Below, piece by piece: positions 11,382 through 23,377 of a DNA stretch of 64,000 nt. The translations under genes were made by a program, and so were the position numbers. The DNA is from Pseudopithomyces maydicus. Taxonomy: Eukaryota > Ascomycota > Dothideomycetes > Pleosporales > Didymosphaeriaceae. How positions within the stretch are numbered: position 1 is the stretch's first letter; the number at the start of each line of letters is the position of its first letter. The notes beneath the pieces are model-generated. The model did not search any database, was not told the origin of the DNA, and saw only the letters and a program-made list of their open reading frames with translations. The stretch is taken from the NCBI GenBank assembly GCA_026873275.1, contig JANTUC010000001.1:62001-126000 (forward strand), in the 5' to 3' direction.

Positions 11382-13058
11382 TCACGACCCCCTCGCCTTC
11401 CGCACAGGCCTCACCTCAAAAAGCCTATCCATCCTATCTAGCGGCACGCTCTTCGTCTCAGGTACCAGCCACCACGTGAACAGCACCGCACACGCAGAGA
11501 CGGCCCCGAAGAAAAAATACATGCCGAACCCATTGCGTCCCATGCTAGCGACCATGTTGGGCGTCACACGCGCGATGACGAAGGTCCAGAGCCAGTTGCT
11601 CATGCTGGCGCCGACTTGCCCGACGTTGCGGCTCGCTTGGGAGAACATCTCGGCGTTGACGACCCAGGGGGTGCCGTTCCAGGAGGTGATGTAGACGGAG
11701 GTCCAGAGGTAGATGAGGAAGATGGTGGCGATGCCGTGAGGGAGAGGGAGGTGGAAGTTGAGGACGTGGATGAGGACGGGGAGGTGAAGGGGTGGTTAGG
11801 ATGAGGGCGCCGATGGTGAGCATGCAGATTGCGCCTGAGGTGCCGCCGGCGAGGAAGAGGGTGCGGCGGCCGAGTTTGTCGATGAGAACGGTGAGCCAAA
11901 GAATGGTCATTACGCATTTTACGACGCCGAAGAGGCCCGTCATTACCTCGATTGTGGGGGTGGAGGTTATGCCCATGGTGCGGAAGATGGTGGGGGAGTA
12001 GTAGTTCTGTGAAAGTTTTAGGGTAAGGCGGATGGGCCGGGTCAATGATGGTAGGGGGGATATGATTGTGGGGTAGGAAATGACTTACGATGGCGTTGAT
12101 GCCGGAGAAGTTTTGGAGTACAAAGAGCATGTGACCTATAAAGAGGCGCCATAGTACCTTGCTATCTGTCAATGCGAGGCGAATGGGCTTGATGAAGCCG
12201 GAAGGAAGGCCTTGGATCTGAACGTCCATCATCTCGATTTCCTCCAGGATGTACGTGTCTTCGGGCTGGAGCTTTCGCAACCAACATAGGTTGGCGATGC
12301 CTTCGTCGCGGCGGCCCCGGGTCCAAAGCCAACGCGGAGATTCCCTCAGGAAAAGCAGACTACCAATTAGCACGATGCCAGCTGGTATCAATTGTACAGC
12401 GAATGGGATGAGCCACTGGTTACGGCCATACGGAAGACTTTGTGTCATGCCATAGTTGATCCAAAAGCCTACCAAACCACCCACCTGCCATCCGAGCTCG
12501 TACGTGCCAACAAGACGGCCACGGATGGCTGGAGGTGCAATCTCTGAGATGTAAATAGGGACCTGAGGTTGTCAGAAAATAGGCCTTTGGGCAGCAAGGC
12601 AATTTGGCCTTGGCGGTGTATTCCAAACTTACAATCATGGTACAACCTCCTACACCAAATCCTGAAATGACCCGTCCCGCATACATGGGTCCTATCTTTC
12701 CTCCTATTGCTGCTAGAGTGATACATGCTCCAATAATAAACATGCTGACGAATGTCCACAACGTGATTCTCCGTCCGAGGTAGTATGCAGTCGAATAAGC
12801 GAAGATGGACCCAAAGAAAGCTCCGGCTTGGAACAACGAGACGATGTTGGCTTGAATCAGGCTCGATTGAGAGGCAGACATGTTACTGAGACCGAATTCA
12901 TCCTTGAACGACTCGAGCGACACCGTAGTCCCTATGAAAGACGTGGTATATCCGATCATACACGATGCGAAGGATGCCGTTGCAGCAGAGACATAGACGC
13001 GCCAATTGTACACGCTGGGTGGTGTCGGGCGGTCTTCGATCTTGGTCAGTATACCCAT
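11382..13058 (-). CDS. MFS sugar-porter family permease (quinate permease QutD/Qa-y type), frame broken
   Basis: Exons are 13058-12633, 12562-12089 and 12006-11382 (introns of 70 and 82 nt with GTAAGT donors). The N-terminal exon opens NWRVYVSAATASFASCMIGY and reaches the GRRITLW loop motif and a glycine-rich helix. Exon 2 contains the RESPRWL motif after helix 6. Exon 3 contains DKLGRRTLFL, YLWTSVYITSWNGTPWVVN, and the C-terminal PETKSVPLDRMDRLF motif. These features place it with 12-helix plasma-membrane proton/sugar symporters and closest to QutD-like quinate transporters. The frame changes between about 11770 and 11800, near a four-G run at 11789-11792. The net shift needs one base fewer or two more, so this break differs from the others in the window. 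Corrected length is about 507 residues. No quinate pathway genes adjoin it, so the substrate is open. Confidence 0.85.
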
Positions 13059-16000
13059 ACTGCCGTTTCGAAGGTTTCACGGCAAGTCGGAAGGTCTTTC
13101 TCGTATATCGATGGGAAGGAAGATATCACGGCAGGAAAAACAGACGCGAAAAGATGCTTCATAAGGCCATTGTGACTGGACTGTGGCAATGGCCCATCGA
13201 TAGCGGGGCTCCACCTTCCCTCTGCATTCTCCAAAACCCATCCGGGGCTCCATCTGGGGACTCCATTGCGATTGCGATAGGATAGCGAGCTGTGCAATAC
13301 ACTATGGCCTCGGTTCCCTCGTCACGAAACTCATCTCGGATGGTCTATTCGGCACTGCGTCCGCTGGATGAATTTTCTACCGGCTATTCCAAGTTGCGTG
13401 CAGACAGAGTGGGTCTGCGATGGAAATAATTTTAAGCCTCATCTGTAAATTCCGCAGGTCGACCCGCTCGAACTGCTCCTTCCTTCCGCAGCCGTTGTGA
13501 TGTAATGCGCTAGCCATATAGAGTCTGCACACGCAGAGTCCAGATATGAAAATTGAACGTTGAAAGGTTTACCATGATGGCTTTGCTTTGCCGTTGTTGA
13601 TGTCGTGATAGTTTGTCTTGGACATGAAGACAACTGAGAGTCGCTGGCTGGAACCGAGCCTTTCGCTCAACAGTGTCCTCTCAACAGAACTCTGCTCCCA
13701 AGGACAGGACACCTGTGGGCTTCTCAGGTGCATATCTAGAGCATCTCGCACGCACGCACCGAGCAGCGCACCAGCGAAAAGGATAATTTTACCATGGGCG
13801 TCGATGCTAACGCTCGCTGCCGCCTTTGCCGAATAGCGCCCGAGCGCCGCGCGGACTGTTGTGACCGTTGAGTTTTTGGATAAAAAAATAGCCACAAGCG
13901 TCGGCGGTATCGAGGAGGCTACGGTGAAGCTAGGGGTTGTCTCTTCGGGAACATGAATCCTACAGCATGACACTCCTTGGTGTTCGTCGAATTGAATCAG
14001 ATGCATTTCGGTTTGCACTTGTCTGTGAACGGCTTCTACGTGTCATGCATGCTACCCAGATGTGGAATTGCCAGTCCAGAATGGGACGAAAACTACATCC
14101 AATTTCGGCGAGGGTCTTCTTGACGCAGAGGAAAAAGCGCGATTGGGTGTTACACGACGCCTCGCATCAATCAATCGTTGGAAGGAATGCATAATGGTTC
14201 GAAACGACGCACCAACCAGCAGTGCTGGCAGCATAACGCATGATGATAATACTCACTCCACAAAGGTTCATCTGGCGCTGACACACTTGGGGACCCTTGC
14301 GACAAGGAGGACGGGGGCTCTAGACCGCACGTGAGGTCTGGAACAGATCGCATATCCCTACGAGTGCTCCAACTATGACGTGAGACGAGGTGACTCGCGC
14401 CGTAAACAAGGGGGCAAAAATGTGATACTGTGTGAGTGCCCCAGTTGCCACCGCTTGCGTGTCTCCTCTCTGCGGTAGCGTTTGAAAAGTCGGCAGTGAG
14501 GGGGCGTTTCGTCTGTCGAAACCATCCATCTCTTGGAAACATGGGCAAGACGAGAAGGCCAGGTGCGACGACGATGGGGTTCCAGCTCGAGGAGGCTGCT
14601 TAGTGTCGACTCAACTTGAGCGGTCAGATTGAGCCGGGTAGCTAGGGACAAAGGTAAAGCCAACTAGTCGGTGCGGAAAGGACCCTTCGAGCGCTTAGCG
14701 GACATTTTCGTCTCACTCCCTCCACGTGTCCGGACGTTCGTTTGTAGAGCATTTCCGTGCATAGCGCTACTTTCGTTTCCCGCATTGCATGTCCGTCAAC
14801 GCCCATTCCGTGTGCAGAAGCACGGATGGGTTGATTGGAAGGGCAAGCGCTATCGATGTCTCATGGATAATAAGGTTGAAGGGTACAGGTTCATGGTATA
14901 CCAGGATATACTAGATAGAGTATAACAAAGCTTTGATATGCTCATGCATACGAGTCGACTAGCTGCTTTGGGGAGTCATCGTTCGGCATCGTTTGGCAGG
15001 GGTCGGTTATGGGTGCTGTGGGTGGTTGAGAGGGTCAACTCGGGGACCTAGTTTTTTGGTGCGAGGCTGAGTGCGCAGCTTGGGAGCAGCAGGCGGGCAT
15101 CAGCGGACGCGGTCGAGGACCGAAGGGTTCCTGAACATGACCGCGTGGCAAGGCGGGCTGGGTTGGGGAACGATTTGTGTTTGTGGTTGCTGTGGCGGAA
15201 AGCGAGGCAGGCACGGCGCATTGGTGGCATACTGGCGGTAAGATTGGAGGTAGGGTTGGTTCTCCGTGGCACGCAGATTCGTCGAGGGCTGAGGATTGGC
15301 ATGATGTGATGATGGGCACGTGGCGTGGCCTTCACCCATGGATCCATGGAGGCATTCGGCCATTCATTCCACAGGTATTCCATGGGTGGATGGATTGTGC
15401 GTCCGTGCTGGGGGTTGGGCGACTGGGTGGGGAGGCAGGCAAGTCGAGGACCCGATGCAGGAGGCTTCTGGAAGAGCATTCTGGCAAAAAGCAGACGCTC
15501 GAGGGGTGCCCGTGCCCGGGGCCCCCTATCCCGTTCCAGGCGGGCTGTCTGGCTGGAGGCTACGTGGTGTCCGGGAGTGGCTCGAGGGGCTCAGCGCATG
15601 AAAGCAAAGTCTCCGCACGCGGGCATGCATGCGGGCCTTCGCACAGTCGAGTGGGCTCATGGCGAGGTGCTGACGTGCACGCTTCGCGGCGACGCTGGCG
15701 GCTGCCGCAGAGCGACACAGCAGCAGTTTCGGAAGCGCGCATCGCGGCGAGCAGATCGCTGGCCGGGCGCGTGCGATTGGGCGGGCGGTGGGGAAACAAG
15801 GCGCTGTGTGGCCCAATGTTTCGGCCTCGAGGACGTGTTTCAGCAGGAGGAGGTGCCGGTCGCCAATCTACCAATGCGGCGGCGGTGGCAGGGGTGCATC
15901 GCGTGGTCAGCTCAGCCTTAGCAGCGTGCGCACGAGGGGCTTCCCTGCCATTCACCCACAAACACACCCACCAAGACGCACTCAGACGCACTCAGACGCA

Positions 16001-16200
16001 CCCATCGCCCATCCCACGCCGCCGGCACCCAATTGCAGCCCTGAGACACGGCCAAAATAGCTCTTGCCCACCCCCTGTCGCCCGCAAGAGCCTGTCACTG
16101 TCATCCCAGGCCCTCCCTCCGTCCATTCACACACCCTCACGCCCTCTCCGTCCGCCCTACTTATAGGCCCGCCCGCCCGACTCAGGCACGTTTTTTTACT
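13059..16200. other. 3.1-kb region without a supportable gene
   Basis: Many short overlapping ORFs exist on both strands, but none has a recognisable domain, plausible splice structure or conserved motif. The longest open frame (15177-16166, +) is low-complexity Arg/Ser/Pro/His-rich and ends just before the phosducin-like start; I regard it as chance in GC-rich DNA. The last kilobase is GC-rich and turns into C-rich, CA-rich sequence with a 10-bp repeat next to the downstream ATG, as in a promoter and 5' leader. Confidence 0.6.
15974..16003. repeat. Three tandem copies of a 10-bp unit (AGACGCACTC)
   Basis: Units at 15974, 15984 and 15994; the third differs by one base. They lie about 200 bp upstream of the phosducin-like ATG, in its promoter or leader. 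Confidence 0.8.
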
Positions 16201-17178
16201 ATGACTTCATCCCAAGCCCAAGACGAATACAACGAGCTGTTCCGCGACAAGGACAGAGACACCCGCCACCCCGAAGACAGAGACAGAGACCGCCTCAGTG
16301 ACGGCGACGCCAGCGACAAGGAAGAGCGCTACTACGAGATCGACGACAACGACACCGACGACGAGCTGGGCATCCCCAAGGACATCGACGCCATGCGTTC
16401 CAACAACTACCACATGCCCTCCATCCGCTCCGAGGCCAACACGGGACCCAAGGGCGTCATTGCCGACGCCGCTGCCTTCGAGAAGGCCAAGAAGCAGGCC
16501 CGCCGCTTCACCTGGAAGAAGAACACGCCCCCCATATCCTACACCGTCACCGCCTACCACGACGAGAAGGCCTCGTCGGATGAGGATGACGAGGATGGCT
16601 TCATGAAGCAGTGGCGGGAGGCCCGCCTGCGCGAGCTCCAGAACGCCGGCCAGCGCATACGGTCACGCACAACCAGCCCGACCCGGAGGATATACGGCAA
16701 CATGCCCGCCGTCGACGGCGAGGGCTTCCTCGAGGCCATTGAGAAGGTGGCCCGGGACACCGTAGTCGTCGTCTTCATCTACGACAGCACAGTATGTCCC
16801 ACATTACACACCCCGCACTCTGCAAATCCCTCGCTAACCCTTCGCAGTCAGAGATCTCCGCCATGGTCGAAGAGCAGATGCGTGAGGTAGCAAGACGCAA
16901 CGACACCACTCGTTTCGTCAAGCTGCACTACGAGGACGCTGAAATGGAGGTGGCCGGCGTGCCCGCCGTCATTGCCTACAGGAACGCAGACAAGTTCGCC
17001 GGCCTGGTTCCGCTGATGGACGAGCTTCCCGAAGACTCAGAACTCACCGCCGTGAGCTTAGAGACCGTTTTCAGACGGTGAGTTTCACCCTAGCGCCCTT
17101 TGGGCCATGGTTGCACAGCACAAGTGAAACCGAACTGTCAGCTGACTATACGCTTATAGGCACCGCATTCTAATTTAA
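16201..17178 (+). CDS. Phosducin-like protein (thioredoxin-fold, Plp1/PhLP family)
   Basis: Exons are 16201-16791, 16848-17077 and 17160-17178, giving 278 residues. The last exon is a 19-nt micro-exon coding only the end of an Arg codon and HRILI. The N-terminal third is highly acidic and Arg/Asp-rich, the middle has a FEKAKKQARRFTW stretch and an acidic patch before MKQWREARLRELQ, and the C-terminal half is the thioredoxin-like fold (VVVVFIYDST, FVKLHYEDAEMEVAGVPAVIAYRN, LVPLMDELPE). The cis-proline position is present (GVPAV) and no CxxC is seen, as expected for phosducins. Family members bind G-beta-gamma or assist CCT folding of G-beta and other clients. Which of the fungal PhLP subtypes this is I cannot settle. 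The start follows directly on the C-rich leader. Confidence 0.88.
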
Positions 17179-20100
17179 TCGGCCCGCAGCACACTCAGTG
17201 CTGCTCTCTCTGAGCCTTTCCCTTTTCGTCGCTTCATCGACGGGCCTTCAGCGCAGCTGCTAGTGCGCACCTGCCTGTCGGTTCTCCGCGAGTAGAATTG
17301 GCGGCTCTCCGCGTGTTTCAGCTCGTATCCAAGAGATGTCCGGGCTCTACCTGCATGACCGGCGTGGCATTGGCGATCATTTCCACCACCACGCATACCG
17401 ATACGCACGACTCCGGCCCCGCGAAACATGACCGTCAACTCATCTCCATCTCGTCCCGTCTTGTCCTCGTCTACATGCATCCTCTACCGGATACGGCAGG
17501 CAGACGGACTTGGTTCTCCGTCCTTGACTCTTTATTTTTCTCTTGTAACAATACGGCATGATCTATCTATGCTATGGACATGCGCTACGACTCTATCTGG
17601 TTCCACGCAATTACAGTCATGGCTGGTGCGGCATGACATCTTTTTTAGCTTTTCTTGCATGGCGTTCGACTATAGACTACAAATCTCTTGGGAGGGAATT
17701 CTTGCTTCTCGACTGCCGCTTTCGCGGAGTCTGGCGTTTGGAGACTCAATACAGGCAGCATCATCAGATCAGCCTTGAAACCATCTTGCACAAAGCGTGC
17801 ACATCTTACATAGTTAATACCCTCGTATGGCAGCAATGTTACCGTTCCCTTGGAACGCATCTACCTACTCAATCACTTCGTTCCGTGCACGCTCTTTCCA
17901 TGTGATGTGATCAACCCGCTAGGTACGACAATTTAAGTTCACTCGTTGAAATCTTATGCACAGATGCCGTCGCTTGCGAGGAAACGCAATCGCTCAATCC
18001 CTCGTTCGCTTGCTTCCTCCCGCTACACATCATCGCATCACATCGCATGGGCGTCCGTCGCTCTCGTCGTGTCGTGGCGTCTCATCCGGGTCCGAATGCA
18101 CGCACGCGTTTCTCCCAGCCTCACCCACCCCGCAGCCTCAGGAGGACAGCCCGTCGTATGCATGTCCTATTGGGGACCAAACCAACACGAGCCAGCCCAA
18201 CGTCCTTGTTGGTGGCCGTGCGTGCGTGCGTACATACAATGCGTGCGGTGCGGTGTAGGTAGTGCAGTGCCGTACTGCCCGCCTTGCGCATGCATCCTCC
18301 CATGTGTTTCCCTCTCCGGTCAGGGTGAGGTTTCACAAATGTTATCCTAGTTGGAACATACATACATACATACATCACGACATACATACGGTATAGATAC
18401 GCGCAGCCAACCTCGCCGCACCGACGTGTGTGCATGCGGGTATGCCACCCGTTGGTATCGGCAATCGTTGCCCCAGATAAAAAAACGTATGATGCATATG
18501 TACTTACGAAAGACGCCCGGGTTGCTTCCTTCCTTCCTGGCTCATTGCTGAGGTCATACGTTTCTCAAGTGAGAAAAGCACGGCGTACCGCACGTACGGT
18601 TTGTGCGTGGGATACATGTATACATGGATGGATGGTTTAGTCAGAGCCTAATACCGTGCGAGCGAAGGTGAGCGTGAGATTAGTTAGTAGTTTTTGGAGA
18701 TTGGTAAGTTGTGGTTGTTTCGACGATGCTGGTCTATGTATGTATGCATGTATAGGAACATAGAGTATATCTGGGTACATGCACACATGAGTACACATGC
18801 ATACCTGTATACCTACCTATTCCCAATTCCACCACAACTATTCCAAATCTCCCTATCCCCTCCCCTCTATCTCCCAACAACCCCCAACAACCCCCAACAA
18901 CCCCCAACCCTTTCACGCCCATACCAACCACCCCGGACCGCCACCGCTAATACCTACCACCTATGTACATACCTATCTACCCACATACACATAATCCCTA
19001 CCCATCCGCGCCTACATACACCCACATATACCACCTACTCACAAACACACGCGCGTCCTCGTTTCACCCCCTCCTCGCATCCCCGTCGCATCGCATTCCC
19101 CATCCTGACGTCAGGCGCCCCACGCCACGGCCCCAACCGCGTTTCGTTTTCGGACCATGGCCGAACTCCACGCAGCCAACTACCGTATGCATACGCAGCG
19201 CACGTGGCAGGCGTGTTTGATGTACGGGCTGGGGATGCATACATACCGTACGAGTGTGCATATGTACGGGTATGCGTGTGCGGTGGAGCGGAAAGGGATG
19301 GGATTGGGTGAGGCGAGTGATGGGGAGGAGAGTTTGGCGAAACGTGGGTGAGGGGGGTTTAGGTTTTGGTGGCGGGGGCTGGCTGAGAGGAGGTCGTGCG
19401 TGTGCATGTAGATATCTGTGTGTGCATGCATGTATGTATGCATACATATGCAGAGTGAGGATATGGGTGAAAGGTGGTTGTTGGGGCAATGGTGAGTGCG
19501 ATGAACGATGTACGATACGTAGAGGGACGCATTGGGCGAGAACGGAGGTGGATCGTATGGTTTGATTCTAAGGTTGGCCGATGTGGCGGTTGGAGGTGCC
19601 AGGCGGTGAGAGGCTGTTAGGCGCGGTCGGCGTGGAGTTGAGCCATGGGATGGCAAGGTGTTCTATTTCCATCGTGATCTCAGGTGAGTTTCTTAGTCGG
19701 GTTGATAGTCGATATGCCCATGCGCTGGTGGAGCGTGGACTGTTAGGCGCTTGCTGACGGATTTTTATAGACGTATGCATGACCACCTTGCATATGTGCT
19801 AGAATTCTCAACGTACTGGCACCTGGGGTGCAATTAACGATTACAGATGTTGACTACCACATTGAGAAGTTAACGTTCTTGTCAACTACAGCGTAAATAG
19901 TGTATGAACTAGGACCCAATATGCAATGTCCAACCGCTTGACATTTGTAATACAGTCGCTCGCTACCGTTGACCTTAGTTAGACCGAGAGTATTACTGAG
20001 ACATGACTCTGTCATCACTTTCTCTGATCTCTACTATAATATGGTAGAATTCCGATTGGTTCGTTGATAATTCCCCAATTGCGTCTACTTCTGTTGATCT

Positions 20101-21593
20101 GCATGTTGCTGATCGAAGACTCACCAATGTCTCAAATCAGTATCGTCGAAACATTCCCCATAAATGAGCGGAGTTCCTTCCTGCACAAGCATCTATCAAA
20201 ACTAACAATATACTATAGTTATTTGGATAGGCAGAAATGTCATGATGATGACGTTGATGGGGCTTAGCGTTTCATCCTGATCCATCTGGCGTACGCCGCA
20301 GTTTCCACGTTTATAGAAAGCGCTAGCAAAGGCCCGATTCAATAGGCAGTGTAAGACCGTTCAAGCGTTAGCTTTTCCATAAATAAATATTTCGTCTACG
20401 TACTTCCGGACTTGGAACCAGAGGTACGAATATAGGAAGAAAACTTGGTATGGTATAAACGCGTGTACGTAATAAAATGTAGCTGTAGTCTGATGGGAAG
20501 TTCCGTTCCTCTGGCAAGTACCGTACAATAATCGACCGTTGCATTTCTAGCTGTATATCCAGATCATACGGTATGAGTGCCACCGTAGACGCCGACGTTG
20601 ATAGGCAAAGCAAATGATTAACTGGTAGTAAATAATACTTCTGAGCTTAACATATCAGCGCACAACTTCTCTCGTCGATCTTCATGTTCTAGTAAGCATG
20701 GATAAGGAAGAATCCGAGCTGAATCACTGTATACATATTACTATATCAGCGATATCTGTATTCCAGATTCCCATTGTGGCTAATGGTGCTTCGATGTTCA
20801 TGGGATTGACTCCAGATTGTAGAACGTACGAGCTCAGGACACATGTTGCTCTTTTTGTTGATTGTCTTCCTTACTCGAAATCTAGGTAGTTGAACCCCTC
20901 TAGGACGCTACTTTCTGTACACTCCAAGTTCCTGAGTCTTCTTTCTCGGCACGTAAAACCTGCTCAAATACGCTAGGTACCTGCACTCTCCTACTTTTTC
21001 AAGACAATTAGCGGACGTCGATAATAAGGTGAACTCTGACGATCAGATATTACTATCACCGCCAATCTTTTGTCCTCAGGAATTCAGTATTACGCTCCTT
21101 CTATATATCTTGTGTAGGTTGGCCAACGTGCAAAGCGATAAGCATTGATGATTCTCTACCTACTTGACCACGATATCTCCATGGAAAAAATCGATATCCC
21201 GTTGTACGAGGAATCGCTCTGCCATCTCTGCTCATGCCCCTCACATATTTCCACTATCGACCGGAATAATTCCCTCCATTCGCCTAGTACATAAAAAAAT
21301 AACTACAGTTTGTAAGTACTTCCTCATATTCGACCTCCGTCCTGTCAAAAAAATATACTCCGTCCCCTCGATATCTTATCACGGAAAGACGTGCACTATC
21401 GGTAAAGTCTGGTGGGTCCTAACCGATCTGATGCAAAGCGAATTTCAAAATTCGCATGACTCGTGAATTCTTGCTACGCATATAAGAACACAAAGTAGAT
21501 TTCTTTCGCCCTAAAACAGTATGTATATAATATTGTCTTATCTCAATGGCTAGAATATAACATCGTTAAGATCTCTGATTATGTAACGAGTTA
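17179..21593. other. Gene-free stretch with microsatellites grading into AT-richer DNA
   Basis: No gene is supportable from the phosducin-like stop to the tRNA. The part 17.2-19.6 kb is rich in CATA/TATG and CA/TG simple sequence (for example 18357-18375, 18734-18753, 19420-19450). From about 19.8 kb the base composition is visibly more AT-rich and full of stops in all frames. I see no intact transposase, integrase or reverse transcriptase. Confidence 0.65.
18871..18910. repeat. 10-bp tandem repeat (CCCCCAACAA)
   Basis: One diverged, two exact and one partial unit lie in a row, giving a C/A-only strand. It is non-coding and surrounded by other simple sequence. Confidence 0.85.
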
Positions 21594-21674
21594 GCCCGCT
21601 TGGCTCAGTGGTAGAGCGTATCACTAGTATACTTCGCTATGATAAGGTCGTCAGTTCAATTCTGACAGTGGGCA
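21594..21674 (+). tRNA. tRNA-Thr (anticodon AGT) with a 9-nt intron
   Basis: A 7-bp acceptor stem (GCCCGCT with AGTGGGC, one G-U pair), D arm GCTC/GAGC, anticodon stem TATCA/TGATA, variable region AGGTC and T arm GTCAG/CTGAC around TTCAATT are all present; the discriminator base is A. The anticodon loop has 16 nt: C, T, anticodon AGT at 21626-21628, A37, then nine extra bases (21630-21638), then A38. The extra bases sit between positions 37 and 38, the canonical place of nuclear tRNA introns. Internal A box (TGGCTCAGTGG) and B box (GTTCAATTC) are intact. Mature length is 72 nt. Both the isotype and the intron follow directly from folding by eye. Confidence 0.93.
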
Positions 21675-21698
21675 TCAGAGGAGTTGATCTCAACTTTC

Positions 21699-21703
21699 TT
21701 TTT
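21699..21703 (+). terminator. RNA polymerase III T5 terminator of tRNA-Thr
   Basis: A run of five T lies 25 nt after the tRNA 3' end, in an otherwise mixed context, matching the usual Pol III stop. Confidence 0.6.
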
Positions 21704-21892
21704 CGTTATCTTTACAATTGGGCGAGGGTGATGCAGTTTTTGACGGATTTTTTGGTATATTGGTTGGTGATGTGGGGAGTCCATGACACTATCTCACGAG
21801 CTCGAGCTTGAAAAGCATGAAATTTCATCAAACAATCTTGAATCTATATGTCTCGACGGTCTCAAATATTATTAACTCTATTTAATATGTCT

Positions 21893-22310
21893 AAGAGGGT
21901 GCGGAGTACCATCACATGGTTTTATGATTTTGTTCTTAGAGGCTCTGATATGTCATTTCACCTACCACACATGTTTTGAGAATTTGGAACAACATCACGC
22001 ACTGTCATATATTTATGTGTATAGAATGTAAAATAGCACTACCCCTACTATTTCCACATATACAGGGGTCCTGAGATATCTTCTTGAGGGTCTTGAAACA
22101 CCACCACACTATCTTAAATGCCTGGAGGGACTAAAAGCACTATTCGACATAACATATATACACCGACGGACTAAGAGCATTATTCGGCATATCTTGTGGG
22201 CTTGAAGGGACCGGGAGCATTGTACTACATGCTATTTGTATTCAACGGGACTAACATCATCACTCTACATATTCTATGGATTTTGAGGGGTTTGAAGCAT
22301 CCCACATGGG
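21893..22310. repeat. Degenerate tandem array of about 40-42 bp units
   Basis: A unit starting GGG/GGACTAA...GCAYTAYTCGRCAT and ending TTGA recurs roughly every 40 bp (about 21895, 21938, 21980, 22022, 22085, 22125, 22167, 22206, 22246, 22287). The middle four copies are the most alike. The array begins about 220 bp downstream of tRNA-Thr. It is non-coding. Confidence 0.7.
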
Positions 22311-22375
22311 GGTCTCAATATAACACTACATCAATCTCATATTTTCAGGCTGGTACATGTTTGTCCAATGAATGT

Positions 22376-22519
22376 AATCGTTGTATAATTTGCCATTGCC
22401 TGTTGTCAGAACAATCTGGTTAGGTCCTCACAACGAGTCGTCCAGTCATTTAATCCTCATTGTGATGACCTGACCAGATTATTCTGACACCAATCAATGG
22501 CAAACCAGATGCAACGATT
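22376..22519. repeat. Long imperfect inverted repeat (about 62-nt arms, 20-nt loop)
   Basis: The left arm (AATCGTTG...TTTGCCATTG...TTGTCAGAA...AATCTGGT...CTCACAA, 22376-22437) is matched by the reverse complement of 22457-22519. Identity is roughly 80 percent by eye and most mismatches in the better half are C/T differences. It could be a miniature inverted-repeat element or the fused ends of an eroded transposon. No target duplication is evident. Confidence 0.75.
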
Positions 22520-23377
22520 TAGTAGAGAAAGGAGCACCAACAGACCAAAAGCGAGGGGTGGATGTAACTCACAGCAGTAATTGGTAGACTGGGACGTGTG
22601 CCTGGGAGTCTGAAAGAACGCCATCGCTGAGCTTAAGTCTGTAGGGTTTACTTGTTGGAGGGCATAATTGTCTGAGTGTGTGAAAAGGTATTCAATCTCA
22701 TGTGTTTGGAGAAAGGGGTTGGATAGCACTGTATTTATTTCATACTGCTGTTATCTTGAGAAGATTTGCAACGTGACTGGTCTCGACGTGTAAAGCGTAG
22801 CAAAGGAACCCAGGAGCCACCAAGGACTTGAAGAGTAGAATAAGTCAATTGGGGAAGCTTGTACTCAAACTCAAATATATAAGATTGGGAAGTATGTGCT
22901 CAACTTCAAACATCGAAGACCGAGGAGCATGTACTGTTTCTGATGATCGGTACATCATGTCGATAAATTTCTTCAGTAATAAGGTCCATCACCATTCGGT
23001 GTGGATGACCATATCCGTTGATTTGTACCATGCACATTGTCGCTATGGTATGCTCGTGGCCTGACGCACGAACCAGGGAAATCATGGCCGGAGATGGGTA
23101 TCGCGCTCTCACAATCCTTCTCGCTGTCGCTCATACAAGCATGTGGAACCAAGTAATTGTGAATTCAGAATTTGAATTTGTTATCGAACCGAACCCGACA
23201 CCTTCCGTCCCTGTCTAAAAAGCAGGATGGGATAACCGAAAGAGCCCAGTAATGCATGCACGCCATATCCGATGTGTGGCTCTGCTCACGTCCTCGTAGC
23301 CGTGTTCGTCATTTTGTCATCGCGTTTACCGTCACGCTTTCGCCTGCTACTCCGACCACCGACTGGTAGGAAATGAT
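22520..23377. other. AT-richer gene-free stretch before RPS29
   Basis: Short ORFs on both strands are unsupported. The stretch lies at the 3' side of RPS29 and ends the gene-poor island. Confidence 0.5.

Noticed and set aside
15177..16166. A 329-codon plus-strand frame before the phosducin-like gene
   Set aside because: It has a low-complexity Arg/Ser/Pro/His composition and no motif, and other frames there are equally open; it is best seen as chance in GC-rich DNA.
18357..19450. Possible telomere-like or CRISPR-like repeat region
   Set aside because: The repeats are CATA/TATG and CA/TG microsatellites and a CCCCCAACAA run; there are no TTAGGG units and no spacer-repeat pattern.
22457..22729. 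A 90-codon minus-strand frame overlapping the foldback element
   Set aside because: It covers one arm of the inverted repeat, has no motif and lies in AT-rich repeat DNA.
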